DNA of 64,000 nucleotides from Flavobacterium sinopsychrotolerans (GCF_900110375.1 NZ_FODN01000002.1:124001-188000); one strand, 5' to 3'; shown: positions 8,528 to 16,903, counted from the stretch's first letter. The notes: generated from the letters alone by a model not told the origin. Numbers and translations: made by a program.

Positions 8528-9313
8528 TTATGGTTCTATAATTTCATGAACTTTAATTATTTTATAAAGTTTAGTCTCTGAGTTTACTTCCACGATTTCG
8601 ACATCTACAATAAAAATCATCTTGAAGGGATTATCGTCACAGCTTAACATTTCTTGTTTTTCATCTTCATTTTCCCATATTAGATTTAAACTATTTTCAT
8701 TTAGTTCTTTTATAACTCCTTTATTCCCTTTTTTAGAATCTAAATTTCTTTTAATTTGTTCTAGATATAATGCTTGTTTATATTCTATTTTTTTTCCTTT
8801 TTGAGATAATTCTTTTTTTTCTTCTTTAATTTTATCTCTAATTGCTCGGGACTCAGTTTCATTTGCTGATAAAGGATTTAGAACAACGTTGTTATTTTTT
8901 CCTTTAATTTGTATGAAAACGTTATTATTTGTGTGTGTGCCGGGTTCAATTATTTTTAAAAAATTATTTAAGTCTTTTAAGTCTAGCTTTTCTTCGTTAA
9001 GTTCTTTTTTGCCACTTAGAAGATAGTCGTAAGTAGATTTTATGTATTTACCGAATTCAAAGACCGTATTTATATCACCAATAAACGGCAAAATAAATGA
9101 TGAATATTCGACTAAAGTTGTTACAATACTACCTTTCTCTATTTTTTGTACACATAATTCTGCTTCAGGCCTTTCAGAACCATATTTGTCATTAAGAAAT
9201 TTTTCATATTGATTTGAAATAGCATTTAACGCATTAGTGAACTCTGAAACTACTATTGCTTTATCATAGTCGATAGTATATTCAAATTTGAATTCGTTTT
9301 CTATGTTTTTCAT
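8528..9313 (-). CDS. Hypothetical protein, accessory
   Basis: 261 residues, family not recognised. The N-terminal ~100 residues are amphipathic, with a central hydrophobic stretch SSFILPFIGDINTVFEFGKY and the sequence KIEKGSIVTTLVEY. Residues 130-200 are highly charged (KEEKKELSQKGKKIEYK). The C-terminal ~80 residues form a probable beta-rich domain (FIVDVEIVEVNSETKLYKI). There is no signal peptide, so it is cytoplasmic. Its very high Lys/Glu/Asn content and AT-rich codons differ from the core genes on either side and suggest acquired DNA. A 62-bp repeat follows its stop. No neighbour suggests a function. Confidence 0.65.
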   Translation of the reverse strand: MKNIENEFKFEYTIDYDKAIVVSEFTNALNAISNQYEKFLNDKYGSERPEAELCVQKIEKGSIVTTLVEYSSFILPFIGDINTVFEFGKYIKSTYDYLLSGKKELNEEKLDLKDLNNFLKIIEPGTHTNNNVFIQIKGKNNNVVLNPLSANETESRAIRDKIKEEKKELSQKGKKIEYKQALYLEQIKRNLDSKKGNKGVIKELNENSLNLIWENEDEKQEMLSCDDNPFKMIFIVDVEIVEVNSETKLYKIIKVHEIIEP

Positions 9314-9608
9314 ATGTTAGTTCAGGTTTTTCTGTTGAAATACCGTCAAATTGTATACTGCTCTAATACAACAAACTCAATCTACCCAAAATTGTGTGGC
9401 AAAATTTGACAAGCGGTTAACTTTATTTTTCTCAAAAATATGTAAAATTAACTACAAACTATCAATGGAATTCTATATATTTTATAATTTTTCTTACTTT
9501 ATTACGGAAAACAACAAACCCCAACATTTCAACGTTACCGCTAAAACTATTGGGGTTGTAAAAAATATTATTATCTACTTCTATTCCCCTTCGGGGGTTA
9601 GGAGGCTT

Positions 9609-11471
9609 TTATCCTTCTATTTTCGCACTCAGCTCAAACCATCTTTCCTCTTTTTCTTCAATTTTATTGATGATGTTTCTCAATTCATTCGCTTTCTTTT
9701 CAATGTCAGCTTCGGCAATTTTACCGTCCGAAAATAATTGTTCGATAGCTACTTTCTGAATCTCTAAATCCTTGATTTCTTTCTCGGTTTTTTGAAATTC
9801 TTTTTGCTCGTTGAACGTCAGGTTTCCAGTTGGGTTGTTTTGTTTCCAGTCTTTCTTTTCGGCTTTGTTTTCCTCTTTTTGAGCTACATCAGTACTGTCT
9901 TCGTAGGCTCTAAAGTCAGAATAGTTTCCAGGAAAATCTTCGACCACACCATCACCTCTAAAAATGAATAAGTGATCCACAATTTTATCCATGAAATACC
10001 TGTCGTGAGAAACCACTAAAAGACAACCCGGATAATCCAAAAGGAAGCTTTCCAAAACATTCAGCGTCACGATATCCAAATCATTCGTAGGCTCATCCAG
10101 AATCAAGAAGTTCGGATTCTGAATCAAAACCGTACACAAGTACAAACGTTTCAACTCTCCACCGCTCAATCTATCGACAAAATCATATTGTTTTTTAGCG
10201 TCAAACAAGAAACGCTCTAACAATTGCGAAGCCGAAATCAATTTCCCTTTCATCAACGGAATGAATTCTCCGTATTCCTTAATCACATCAATCACACGCT
10301 GACCCGGTTTTGGGTTGATTCCGCTTTGCGTGTAGTAACCCACTTTTATCGTTTCGCCAATCACCACTTTTCCGCCATCAAGAGGAATAGTTCCGGTCAA
10401 TAAATTCAAAAAAGTCGATTTTCCGGTTCCATTTTTTCCAATGATTCCAATGCGTTCACCACGTTGAAAATCAAAACTGAAATTATCCATGATGACATGA
10501 TCCTTGAACTTTTTGGAGATTTTGTGAAGCTCGATAATCTTGCTTCCCATACGTTCCATATTAATTTCAAGCTCTACTTTATTCTCACGACGGCGACTTT
10601 GTGCTTTTTCCTTGATTTCATAAAAATCATCCTGACGCGATTTAGACTTAGTCGTTCTCGCTTTTGGTTGACGGCGCATCCATTCCAGTTCTTTCACAAA
10701 AAGATTCTGCGCTTTATCTACACTCGAATTTTCGGATGCGATGCGTTCCTCTTTTTTCTCTAAATAATACGAATAATTTCCTTTGTATTGGTATAATTTT
10801 CCGTTGTCCAGTTCGATGATTTCATTACAAACACGCTCCAAGAAGAAACGGTCGTGTGTCACCATAAACAACGTAATATTTTCTTTGGCAAAATAGCTTT
10901 CCAGCCATTCAATCATCTCTAAATCTAAGTGATTCGTAGGTTCATCCAAAATCAATAAGTCAGGACGATTAATCAAAATGATAGCAAGTGACAATCTTTT
11001 TTTCTGTCCACCCGAAAGATTTTTTACTTTCAGTTTGAAATTTTCTAACTTCAGCTTGAACAAAATTTGCTTGTACTGTGTTTCAAAATCCCACGCATTG
11101 TGCTGATCCATTCCGTCAAAAGCTTTTTGGTAGGCTTCTTCATCTTCCGGATTTTCTAATGCTTTTTCATACGCTTCAATCACTTTCAAAGTCTCATTAT
11201 CCGACGCGAAAATGCTTTCTTCAATCGTCAATTCTTCCTGCAAATTATTGTTTTGCGAAAGAAACGCCATTTTGATGCCTTTTCTCAATACAACTTGACC
11301 AGTATCGGATTCTTCAAGACCATTAATGATACTCATAATAGTCGTTTTTCCAGAACCGTTTTTGGCTATGAAGGCAATTTTTTGATCTTTATTAATTCCA
11401 AACGAGATGTCTTTAAACAACGTACGTTCACCAAAAGATTTCGAGATATTTTCTACAGAAAGGTAATTCAC
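9609..11471 (-). CDS. uup: ABC-F family ATPase (Uup-like)
   Basis: 620 residues with two ABC domains in one chain and no membrane segment. Walker A sites are IAKNGSGKTTIMS (domain 1) and GIIGKNGTGKSTFLN (domain 2), with signatures NLSGGQKKRLSL and RLSGGELKRLYL. The ~60-residue linker between domains is Arg/Lys-rich (WMRRQPKARTTKSKSR), and the C-terminal end is a coiled coil (from about 545), as in Uup. ABC-F proteins act on ribosomes or, for Uup, also bind branched DNA. The start is GTG at 11471: no in-frame ATG exists upstream before the promoter. A consensus promoter lies at 11533-11562. Confidence 0.9.
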   Translation of the reverse strand: MNYLSVENISKSFGERTLFKDISFGINKDQKIAFIAKNGSGKTTIMSIINGLEESDTGQVVLRKGIKMAFLSQNNNLQEELTIEESIFASDNETLKVIEAYEKALENPEDEEAYQKAFDGMDQHNAWDFETQYKQILFKLKLENFKLKVKNLSGGQKKRLSLAIILINRPDLLILDEPTNHLDLEMIEWLESYFAKENITLFMVTHDRFFLERVCNEIIELDNGKLYQYKGNYSYYLEKKEERIASENSSVDKAQNLFVKELEWMRRQPKARTTKSKSRQDDFYEIKEKAQSRRRENKVELEINMERMGSKIIELHKISKKFKDHVIMDNFSFDFQRGERIGIIGKNGTGKSTFLNLLTGTIPLDGGKVVIGETIKVGYYTQSGINPKPGQRVIDVIKEYGEFIPLMKGKLISASQLLERFLFDAKKQYDFVDRLSGGELKRLYLCTVLIQNPNFLILDEPTNDLDIVTLNVLESFLLDYPGCLLVVSHDRYFMDKIVDHLFIFRGDGVVEDFPGNYSDFRAYEDSTDVAQKEENKAEKKDWKQNNPTGNLTFNEQKEFQKTEKEIKDLEIQKVAIEQLFSDGKIAEADIEKKANELRNIINKIEEKEERWFELSAKIEG

Positions 11472-11486
11472 TTTGTAAGATATGAG

Positions 11487-11522
11487 TTATAAATTGAAAG
11501 CTATGCCTGCGTTGCGAAACAT
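11487..11522 (-). other. Possible 11-codon upstream ORF in the uup leader
   Basis: Between the predicted transcription start (~11527) and the uup GTG, a minus-strand ATG at 11522 opens MFRNAGIAFNL and stops 15 bases before the GTG. It is close to the 5' end of the mRNA. Its translation is speculative. Confidence 0.3.
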
Positions 11523-11532
11523 AACTTTTTTG

Positions 11533-11562
11533 CAAAAGTAATTCATTTACATCAAGTTTCAA
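11533..11562 (-). promoter_or_regulatory. Bacteroidota promoter for uup
   Basis: Minus strand TTG (11560-11562), 19-base spacer, TACTTTTG (11533-11540). It fits the Flavobacterium consensus and lies about 60 bases before the uup GTG start. Confidence 0.8.
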
Positions 11563-11612
11563 GTTTTTGTGGTTTAAGTAATGTTAAAACTAAAAAAGGA
11601 AGCCTATTTTTT

Positions 11613-11719
11613 AGGAGCGAAAGATTTGGTTTTATTTGTGGCTATCGTTCCCGCTGTCATTCCAATCTTTTTGTTCTTAAAGAAAGAACAAAAAGGATTT
11701 TCCCTTCCATCGGGGCTAA
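11613..11719 (+). repeat. Dispersed repeat family A, copy 2
   Basis: Plus-strand orientation: AGGAGC at 11613, a CCGCTGTCATTCCAATC segment, a hairpin with 12-base perfect arms (11667-11678 and 11684-11695, 5-base loop), GGATTT, then ATCGGGGCTAA at the end. It sits between uup and the antitoxin gene and accounts for most of that spacer. The hairpin sequence is unrelated to that in copy 1. Confidence 0.72.
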
Positions 11720-11788
11720 GTAATAATATGTTTTTGTGTTTTTAATCCTCTAAAAAAAGTGTATATTTGATATTCAAAAAAAAGTGTA

Positions 11789-12028
11789 ATGGATTCTAAT
11801 TCAAAAAAATATAAAACAAATGAAAAACTCCCATCAGTGGAGGAGGAAACTGTTTTATATCAATCAAAAACGGATTTAGAAACCGAAAATCAGGATGACT
11901 TTTGGGATGAACTTCCTGAACAGGTAAAGCAACTGATTGAAATTGGATTAAAACAAAGTGAGCAAGGACTTGGTAAGTCACATTCACAAGTTATGGCTGA
12001 AATTAAAAAGAAATATAATCTCACTTAA
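11789..12028 (+). CDS. Putative antitoxin of a ParE/RelE-type pair
   Basis: 79 residues. The N-terminal half is acidic and probably disordered. The C-terminal half (LPEQVKQLIEIGLKQSEQGL, HSQVMAEIKKKYNLT) looks like the short helical antitoxins that accompany RelE/ParE toxins in Bacteroidota. The assignment rests mainly on its partner: the stop codon overlaps the toxin ATG in TAATG (12026-12030), a classic translationally coupled antitoxin-toxin arrangement. A -7-like box TATATTTG (11762-11769) lies 19 bases before the ATG, but no TTG is at the proper spacing. Confidence 0.7.
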   Translation: MDSNSKKYKTNEKLPSVEEETVLYQSKTDLETENQDDFWDELPEQVKQLIEIGLKQSEQGLGKSHSQVMAEIKKKYNLT

Positions 12029-12337
12029 TGAAGTATTATATTCATTGGTTAACTTTAGCGGAATTGACCTTTTTAGATGAAATTGATTTTATTTTAAGAA
12101 AATGGAATACTAATGAAGTTGAGAAATTTGCACTATTTAGTTTACAGCTTTATTGATGCTTTGAGTCAAAATCCAACCATTGGAAGATATAGTCCAAAAC
12201 GTAAAATTTATTCTTTAGTTATTTCAAAACAAACAACGTTATACTACACTATTTTAAAGGACAAAAAACAAATTGACTTGCTTCTTTTTTGGAACAACAA
12301 ACAAAATCCAAGTCTTCTCAAAAAATTATTAAGATAA
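12028..12337 (+). pseudogene. ParE/RelE-family toxin gene with a frameshift
   Basis: Reading from the ATG at 12028 gives MKYYIHWLTLAELTFLDEID...RKWNTNEVEKFALF, the usual ParE N-terminus, then stops at 12154-12156. The +1 frame restores the family C-terminus: FIDALSQNPTIGRYSPKRKI followed by LYYTILKDKKQIDLLLFWNNKQNP, matching the ParE pattern (P-x-x-G...Y...W-x-x-R/K-Q-N-P). The two frames can be joined near 12140, giving about 102 residues, the normal toxin length. Either a one-base insertion has killed the toxin, or there is a sequencing error, or the shift is programmed. I see no obvious slippery heptamer. The intact antitoxin upstream fits a recently lost toxin. Confidence 0.75.
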
Positions 12338-12382
12338 TTTTCTAATTTTTTAATTGGCAAGTTTTCTAATTATATTTGCTCA

Positions 12383-13564
12383 ATGCAACTATCCATCATC
12401 ATCCTCAATTACAACGTTCGGTTTTTTCTGGAACAATGTGTTTTAAGCGTTCAAAGTGCTTTAGAAACCATTGACGGTGAAATCATTGTCATCGATAATA
12501 ATTCTTCCGATGACAGCTGTGAAATGATGAAACAACGTTTTCCAAACGTCAAACTCATTCAAAACAAAGAGAATCTTGGTTTTCCAAAAGGCAATAACAT
12601 TGGCGTAGCAAAAGCGCAAGGTGAATATATTTGCATTCTCAATCCAGATACGGTTGTCGCCGAAGATACCTTTATAAAAATTTTAAATTTTGTCACTTCG
12701 AGCGCAGTCGAGAAGAATAATTTAGGAATCGTGGGATGCAAACTCATCGATGGAACCGGGAATTTTCTGCCCGAAGGTAAACGAGGTATTCCTACACCTT
12801 GGGTTGCTTTTACCAAAATTACGGGTTTATACAAATTATTTTCTGGAACATTCGGGAAGTATTACGCGCAACATTTAAACGAAAACCAAACTGGAAAAGT
12901 AGATATTCTCGTAGGTGCTTTTATGTTCCTCAAAAGGGATTTATATCTTGAAGTGGGCGGATTTGATGAAGATTGTTTCATGTATTCTGACGATATTGAT
13001 TTGTCGTATCGGATTTTGCAAAAAGGAAAGTCGAATTATTATTTCCATGAAACGACTGTAATCCATTATAAAGGAGAAAGCACCATTAAGGACGAAACGT
13101 ATATGAAGCGGTTTCAGGAAGCGATGAATTTCTTTTACAAAAAGCATTTTGATCCAGACGGTTCGGGATCTTTATTATTTTCGCTTTTTATGAAAATAGG
13201 AATTGTCTTTTTTTCTTTGGTAAAAATGTTTCAAGGGAAGACAGGAATAAAAATCGCGCCAAAATCATATCTATTGTATTCGGATAACGAGAAATTAGCG
13301 GATAAACTCCGTTTAGTTTTGCAAAAAAAAGTCCTGTTTCACGATTTAAAAACAGAAAAAATGGTAATTTCGTATTCGCTAATAAGTGGAAGGGGAACTG
13401 AAATTATTCTGGATAATGAATTTATTTCTTTCAAAGAATGTATCGCAATTCTCGAATCTTCAAGGAATAAAGGGTTTACCTTTAAAATTATTCCTAAAAC
13501 AGCTAATTTTTTAATAGGAAGTAACAATAGTAACGAGAGAGGTGAGATTATAGAAATAGAGTAA
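12383..13564 (+). CDS. Family 2 glycosyltransferase
   Basis: 393 residues. The GT-A fold begins with LSIIILNYNVRFFLEQCVLS. The nucleotide-sugar site includes IVIDNNSSDDSCEMM and NPDTVVAE (the DxD-like motif). The acceptor/base region is GAFMFLKRDLYLEVGGFDEDCFMYSDDIDLSYRI, and this whole set is typical of rhamnosyl-type GT2 enzymes. A hydrophobic stretch (about 268-282, LFSLFMKIGIVFFSLV) may touch the membrane. The last ~110 residues form an extra domain without a recognised family. It likely adds sugars to a surface polysaccharide or glycolipid; donor and acceptor are unknown. A TATATTTG box lies only 5 bases before the ATG, which would make a nearly leaderless mRNA. Confidence 0.9.
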   Translation: MQLSIIILNYNVRFFLEQCVLSVQSALETIDGEIIVIDNNSSDDSCEMMKQRFPNVKLIQNKENLGFPKGNNIGVAKAQGEYICILNPDTVVAEDTFIKILNFVTSSAVEKNNLGIVGCKLIDGTGNFLPEGKRGIPTPWVAFTKITGLYKLFSGTFGKYYAQHLNENQTGKVDILVGAFMFLKRDLYLEVGGFDEDCFMYSDDIDLSYRILQKGKSNYYFHETTVIHYKGESTIKDETYMKRFQEAMNFFYKKHFDPDGSGSLLFSLFMKIGIVFFSLVKMFQGKTGIKIAPKSYLLYSDNEKLADKLRLVLQKKVLFHDLKTEKMVISYSLISGRGTEIILDNEFISFKECIAILESSRNKGFTFKIIPKTANFLIGSNNSNERGEIIEIE

Positions 13565-13648
13565 AAAATTACATTTAATGTAATTTATATTTGAAATATT
13601 TAGTAATTTCGCAAACTGAAAATTAATATCACCTTTTAGGTTAACAAT

Positions 13649-14947
13649 ATGGCAAGATTTGAATTAAAACTTCCTAAAATGGGAGAAAGCGTTGCAGAAG
13701 CAACCATTACAAACTGGTTAAAAGAAGTTGGAGACAGAATTGAAGCGGATGAAGCAGTTCTCGAAATTGCTACTGATAAAGTAGACAGTGAAGTGCCAAG
13801 TGAAGTTTCTGGAATTTTGGTCGAACAATTGTTTGGAAAAGATGATTTAGTTCAAGTGGGTCAAACTATCGCAATTATTGAAACCGAAGGCGGAGAATTG
13901 GAGTCAATTGTTAAAGAAGCGGTTGCTCCTGAGATAGTTGCTGAAGTGACAAAAATAGTGGATGCTGCCAAAGAAAGTGTTGCAGCTCCGGTAGATTTCT
14001 CTGATTCTGAAAAATTCTTATCGCCATTGGTGAAAAATATTGCCAAAGAAGAAGGGGTTTCTGTTGCAGAATTAGCAGCAATTTCTGGAACAGGAAAAGA
14101 GGGAAGAGTGACTAAAAATGATATTTTAGAGTACGTAAAAAATAGAACAAGCCAACCAGTAGTTTCGGCTCCTGTTGCAGTTCAAAAACCAGTATCAGCT
14201 CCAGTGGCTCAAAAAGCAGCTCCGGTATCTGTAAGTGGTGGTGATGAAATTATAGAAATGGACAGAATGCGCAAGTTAATTGCGGGTTACATGGTCGCTT
14301 CGGTACAAACTTCGGCTCACGTACAATCATTCATTGAAGTGGATGTGACGAATATTGTGAAATGGAGAGAGAAAAATAAAAATGCTTTCGAAAAGAGAGA
14401 AGGTGAGAAGTTGACGTACACGCCAATTTTTATGGAAGCAGTTGCGAAAGCGATAAAAGATTATCCGGGAATGAATATTTCTGTTGATGGCGATTATATT
14501 ATCAAGAAGAAGAATATCAACCTTGGAATGGCGGCTTCGTTACCTAACGGAAACTTAATTGTTCCTGTTATTAAAAACGCGGATCAATTGAATTTAGTAG
14601 GAATGGCCAAAGCGGTAAACGATTTAGGAGGTCGCGCAAAAGCTGGAAAACTAAAACCGGACGACACACAAGGCGGAACCTACACGGTTACGAATGTGGG
14701 AACTTTTGGAAGTGTTTTTGGTACGCCGATTTTGAATCAGCCGCAAGTTGGGATTTTGGCTCTTGGAGCAATCCGTAAAATGCCGGCAGTAATTGAAACT
14801 CCTGAAGGAGATTTTATCGGGATTCGTCAGAAAATGTTCTTATCGCACAGCTATGATCATAGAGTGGTAGATGGAGCTTTAGGAGGTAGTTTCGTAAAAA
14901 GAGTCGCTGAATACTTAGAAGCTTTTGATGTAAACAGAGATGTTTAA
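13649..14947 (+). CDS. 2-oxoacid dehydrogenase E2 (dihydrolipoamide acyltransferase)
   Basis: 432 residues, the acyltransferase core subunit of a pyruvate-, 2-oxoglutarate- or branched-chain-2-oxoacid dehydrogenase complex. Residues 1-77 form one lipoyl domain with the lipoylated K44 in EIATDKVDSEVPS. An Ala/Val/Pro-rich linker follows, then an E3/E1-binding domain (about 125-162, FLSPLVKNIAKEEGVSVAEL). The catalytic domain ends with HRVVDG, giving catalytic H404 and D408. No E1 or E3 gene is next to it. The single lipoyl domain and DKVDSEVPS context resemble branched-chain-type E2 enzymes, but the substrate cannot be fixed from sequence. It is followed by a strong terminator. Confidence 0.92.
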   Translation: MARFELKLPKMGESVAEATITNWLKEVGDRIEADEAVLEIATDKVDSEVPSEVSGILVEQLFGKDDLVQVGQTIAIIETEGGELESIVKEAVAPEIVAEVTKIVDAAKESVAAPVDFSDSEKFLSPLVKNIAKEEGVSVAELAAISGTGKEGRVTKNDILEYVKNRTSQPVVSAPVAVQKPVSAPVAQKAAPVSVSGGDEIIEMDRMRKLIAGYMVASVQTSAHVQSFIEVDVTNIVKWREKNKNAFEKREGEKLTYTPIFMEAVAKAIKDYPGMNISVDGDYIIKKKNINLGMAASLPNGNLIVPVIKNADQLNLVGMAKAVNDLGGRAKAGKLKPDDTQGGTYTVTNVGTFGSVFGTPILNQPQVGILALGAIRKMPAVIETPEGDFIGIRQKMFLSHSYDHRVVDGALGGSFVKRVAEYLEAFDVNRDV

Positions 14948-14965
14948 AAGTTAATAATTAGAATA

Positions 14966-15008
14966 AAAACCCGATTGATTTTTAAAAATCAATCGGGTTT
15001 TCTTTTTT
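14966..15008 (+). terminator. Rho-independent terminator after the E2 gene
   Basis: Arms AAACCCGATTGATT (14967-14980) and AATCAATCGGGTTT (14987-15000) are perfect, with a 6-base loop, followed by TCTTTTTTT. Confidence 0.9.
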
Positions 15009-15092
15009 TGAGGTTTTATGGAACTTTAAATGTTGAAGTCTAAACGAAATTAAACCCAAATTTCTATATTTGTATCCACACAAAATTTAAAA

Positions 15093-15863
15093 ATGGAACT
15101 CAAACTCAATAAACCAATTTGCTTTTTCGATCTTGAAACCACAGGAATTGATATCGGAAAAGATAGAATTGTAGAAATCTCAATATTCAAAGTTTTTCCA
15201 AACGGAAATAAAGAAAGCAAAACATGGTTGGTAAATCCAACGATTCCAATTCCGCCGCAAACAACGGCTGTTCATGGTATCACCGATGAAAAAGTGGCAA
15301 ATGAACCTACTTTTAACGAACTGGCTGCACAGGTTTATAATATGATTAAAGACAGTGATTTGGCTGGATTTAATTCGGATCGTTTTGATATTCCGTTATT
15401 GGCAGAAGAAATGTTGCGTGCCGGAGTAGATTTTGACATGAAAGGTAGGGTTTCAGTAGATGTGCAGACCGTTTTTCATAAAATGGAAGAACGAACATTG
15501 GGTGCAGCACACAAATTTTATTGTGGAAAAACGCTTGAAAATGCGCATTCTGCAGAAGCAGATACCATGGCGACTTATGAAATTTTGAAAGCGCAACTGG
15601 ACCGTTATCCGGAACTGGAAAACGACATGAAATTATTATCAGAGTTTACAACAAGAAAGAAAATCGCTGATTTTGCCGGAATGATTGCTTTTGATAAAGA
15701 CAATGAAGAGATTTTTACTTTTGGAAAACACAAAGGAGTAAAAGTGGATAAAATTTTAGAAACAGAACCCGGTTATTTCAGTTGGATTCAAAATGCTGAT
15801 TTTCCGTTGTACACCAAAAAAGTTTTAACCGCAATAAAATTAAGAAAACTGAATACGAAATAG
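15093..15863 (+). CDS. DnaQ-family 3'-5' exonuclease (DEDDh)
   Basis: 256 residues. The Exo I motif FFDLETTGIDIG (acidic pair D/E), Exo II DSDLAGFNSDRFDIPLL and Exo III NAHSAEADTMATYEIL (His and Asp) make a complete DEDDh nuclease like the DNA polymerase III epsilon subunit. The C-terminal ~60 residues (EEIFTFGKHKGVKVDKILETEPGYFSWI) form the small domain often fused to these enzymes in Bacteroidota. It could serve proofreading, DNA repair or RNA trimming; genomic context does not decide. A TATATTTG box (15065-15072) lies 20 bases upstream. Confidence 0.9.
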   Translation: MELKLNKPICFFDLETTGIDIGKDRIVEISIFKVFPNGNKESKTWLVNPTIPIPPQTTAVHGITDEKVANEPTFNELAAQVYNMIKDSDLAGFNSDRFDIPLLAEEMLRAGVDFDMKGRVSVDVQTVFHKMEERTLGAAHKFYCGKTLENAHSAEADTMATYEILKAQLDRYPELENDMKLLSEFTTRKKIADFAGMIAFDKDNEEIFTFGKHKGVKVDKILETEPGYFSWIQNADFPLYTKKVLTAIKLRKLNTK

Positions 15864-15947
15864 GTATTAAGGAATTGGGTAATTAGGTATTGGAATTAAG
15901 ATGTTTTCAAACCAAAAAACCAAGACCAAAAACCCAGAATCCAAGTT

Positions 15948-16559
15948 ATGAAAATAATCTGCATCGGTAGAAATTATACCAATCACATTGAGGAATTACA
16001 AAACGAAAGGCCCACGGAACCCGTAGTTTTCATGAAGCCGGATTCGGCAGTTTTATTGAAACAACACCCATTTGTAATCCCGGAATTTTCGGAAGATGTG
16101 CATCATGAAATTGAAATTATTGTCAAGATAAGTAAAGTGGGGAAGTACATCGAGCCTAAGTTTGCGCATAAATATTATGACGAAATCAGTGTGGGTATCG
16201 ATTTTACCGCTCGGGATTTACAAGATAAATTAAAAGCAAAAGGGTTGCCTTGGGAAAAAGCAAAAGCATTTGACGGCTCGGCGGTTATAGGTGAATTTTT
16301 GCCGAAAAATCAATTTAGTTCATTAGAAAATATTACTTTTGAATTAACCAATAATAGTAAAACCGTGCAAATGAGTAATTCGGGTCTTATGTTGTGGAAA
16401 ATTGATGAGCTGATTTCGTATGTTTCTCAGTTTTTTACGTTAAAAATTGGTGACATTATTTTTACGGGAACTCCAGAAGGAGTTGCGGCAGTAAAGCCAG
16501 ATGATGTTTTAGAAGGTTTTTTAGAAGGACAACAACTATTTAGAATACAAGTAAAATAA
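15948..16559 (+). CDS. Fumarylacetoacetate hydrolase-family protein
   Basis: 203 residues, a single FAH catalytic domain. The metal-binding acidic residues occur in VHHEIEIIVKIS (two Glu) and IGVDFTARDLQ-like GIDFTARDLQ (Asp). The loop SNSGLMLWKIDELISYVSQF and FTGTPEGVAAV are typical. Members of this length hydrolyse or decarboxylate acylpyruvates or oxaloacetate-like diketo acids; the substrate here is not determined. Its stop codon overlaps the ATG of the Hpt gene (TAATG), so the two are probably cotranscribed and translationally coupled. Confidence 0.92.
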   Translation: MKIICIGRNYTNHIEELQNERPTEPVVFMKPDSAVLLKQHPFVIPEFSEDVHHEIEIIVKISKVGKYIEPKFAHKYYDEISVGIDFTARDLQDKLKAKGLPWEKAKAFDGSAVIGEFLPKNQFSSLENITFELTNNSKTVQMSNSGLMLWKIDELISYVSQFFTLKIGDIIFTGTPEGVAAVKPDDVLEGFLEGQQLFRIQVK

Positions 16560-16903
16560 TGGCTATAAATTACAACCTTTCAAAAGTGTACGCACTTTCA
16601 GATAACGATCCGGAATTTGTAAATGAAATTTTGACTTTGTTCGTTACTGAAGTTCCAGATGATTTATTGCAAATCAAAGAGGGAATAAAAAAGAAAGATC
16701 ACAAACATGCTTACGCATACGCACATAAAATCAAGCCTACACTTGATTTGTTAGGACTTAATGTAGCTTTTGAAGAGATTCTTCAGGTAGAAGCTTGGAC
16801 CAAAGCGGAAGGCAAGAAGAAAGATATCAAAGAAACTTTTAAGAGTGTAAAGAATCAGGTCAAAGAGGCGATCAAAGAAATTAAAAAAGACTTTGATTTG
16901 TAA
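16559..16903 (+). CDS. Hpt (histidine phosphotransfer) domain protein
   Basis: 114 residues, a stand-alone four-helix Hpt domain. The phosphoacceptor H56 lies in YAYAHKIKPTLDLLG, matching the Hpt signature in which a helix carries His-x-(I/L)-K-(G/P). Such proteins shuttle phosphoryl groups between the receiver domain of a hybrid histidine kinase and a response regulator. No kinase or regulator is adjacent. The hybrid kinase at 42.6 kb lacks its own Hpt and could be a donor, which is inference only. It is coupled to the FAH gene by a TAATG overlap. Confidence 0.88.
   Translation: MAINYNLSKVYALSDNDPEFVNEILTLFVTEVPDDLLQIKEGIKKKDHKHAYAYAHKIKPTLDLLGLNVAFEEILQVEAWTKAEGKKKDIKETFKSVKNQVKEAIKEIKKDFDL

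Noticed and set aside
9351-9608. Open frame and weak inverted repeats in the spacer after uup
   Set aside because: The frame partly overlaps uup on the opposite strand and has no family character; the small hairpins (CCCC/GGGG at 9586-9596) lack a T run.
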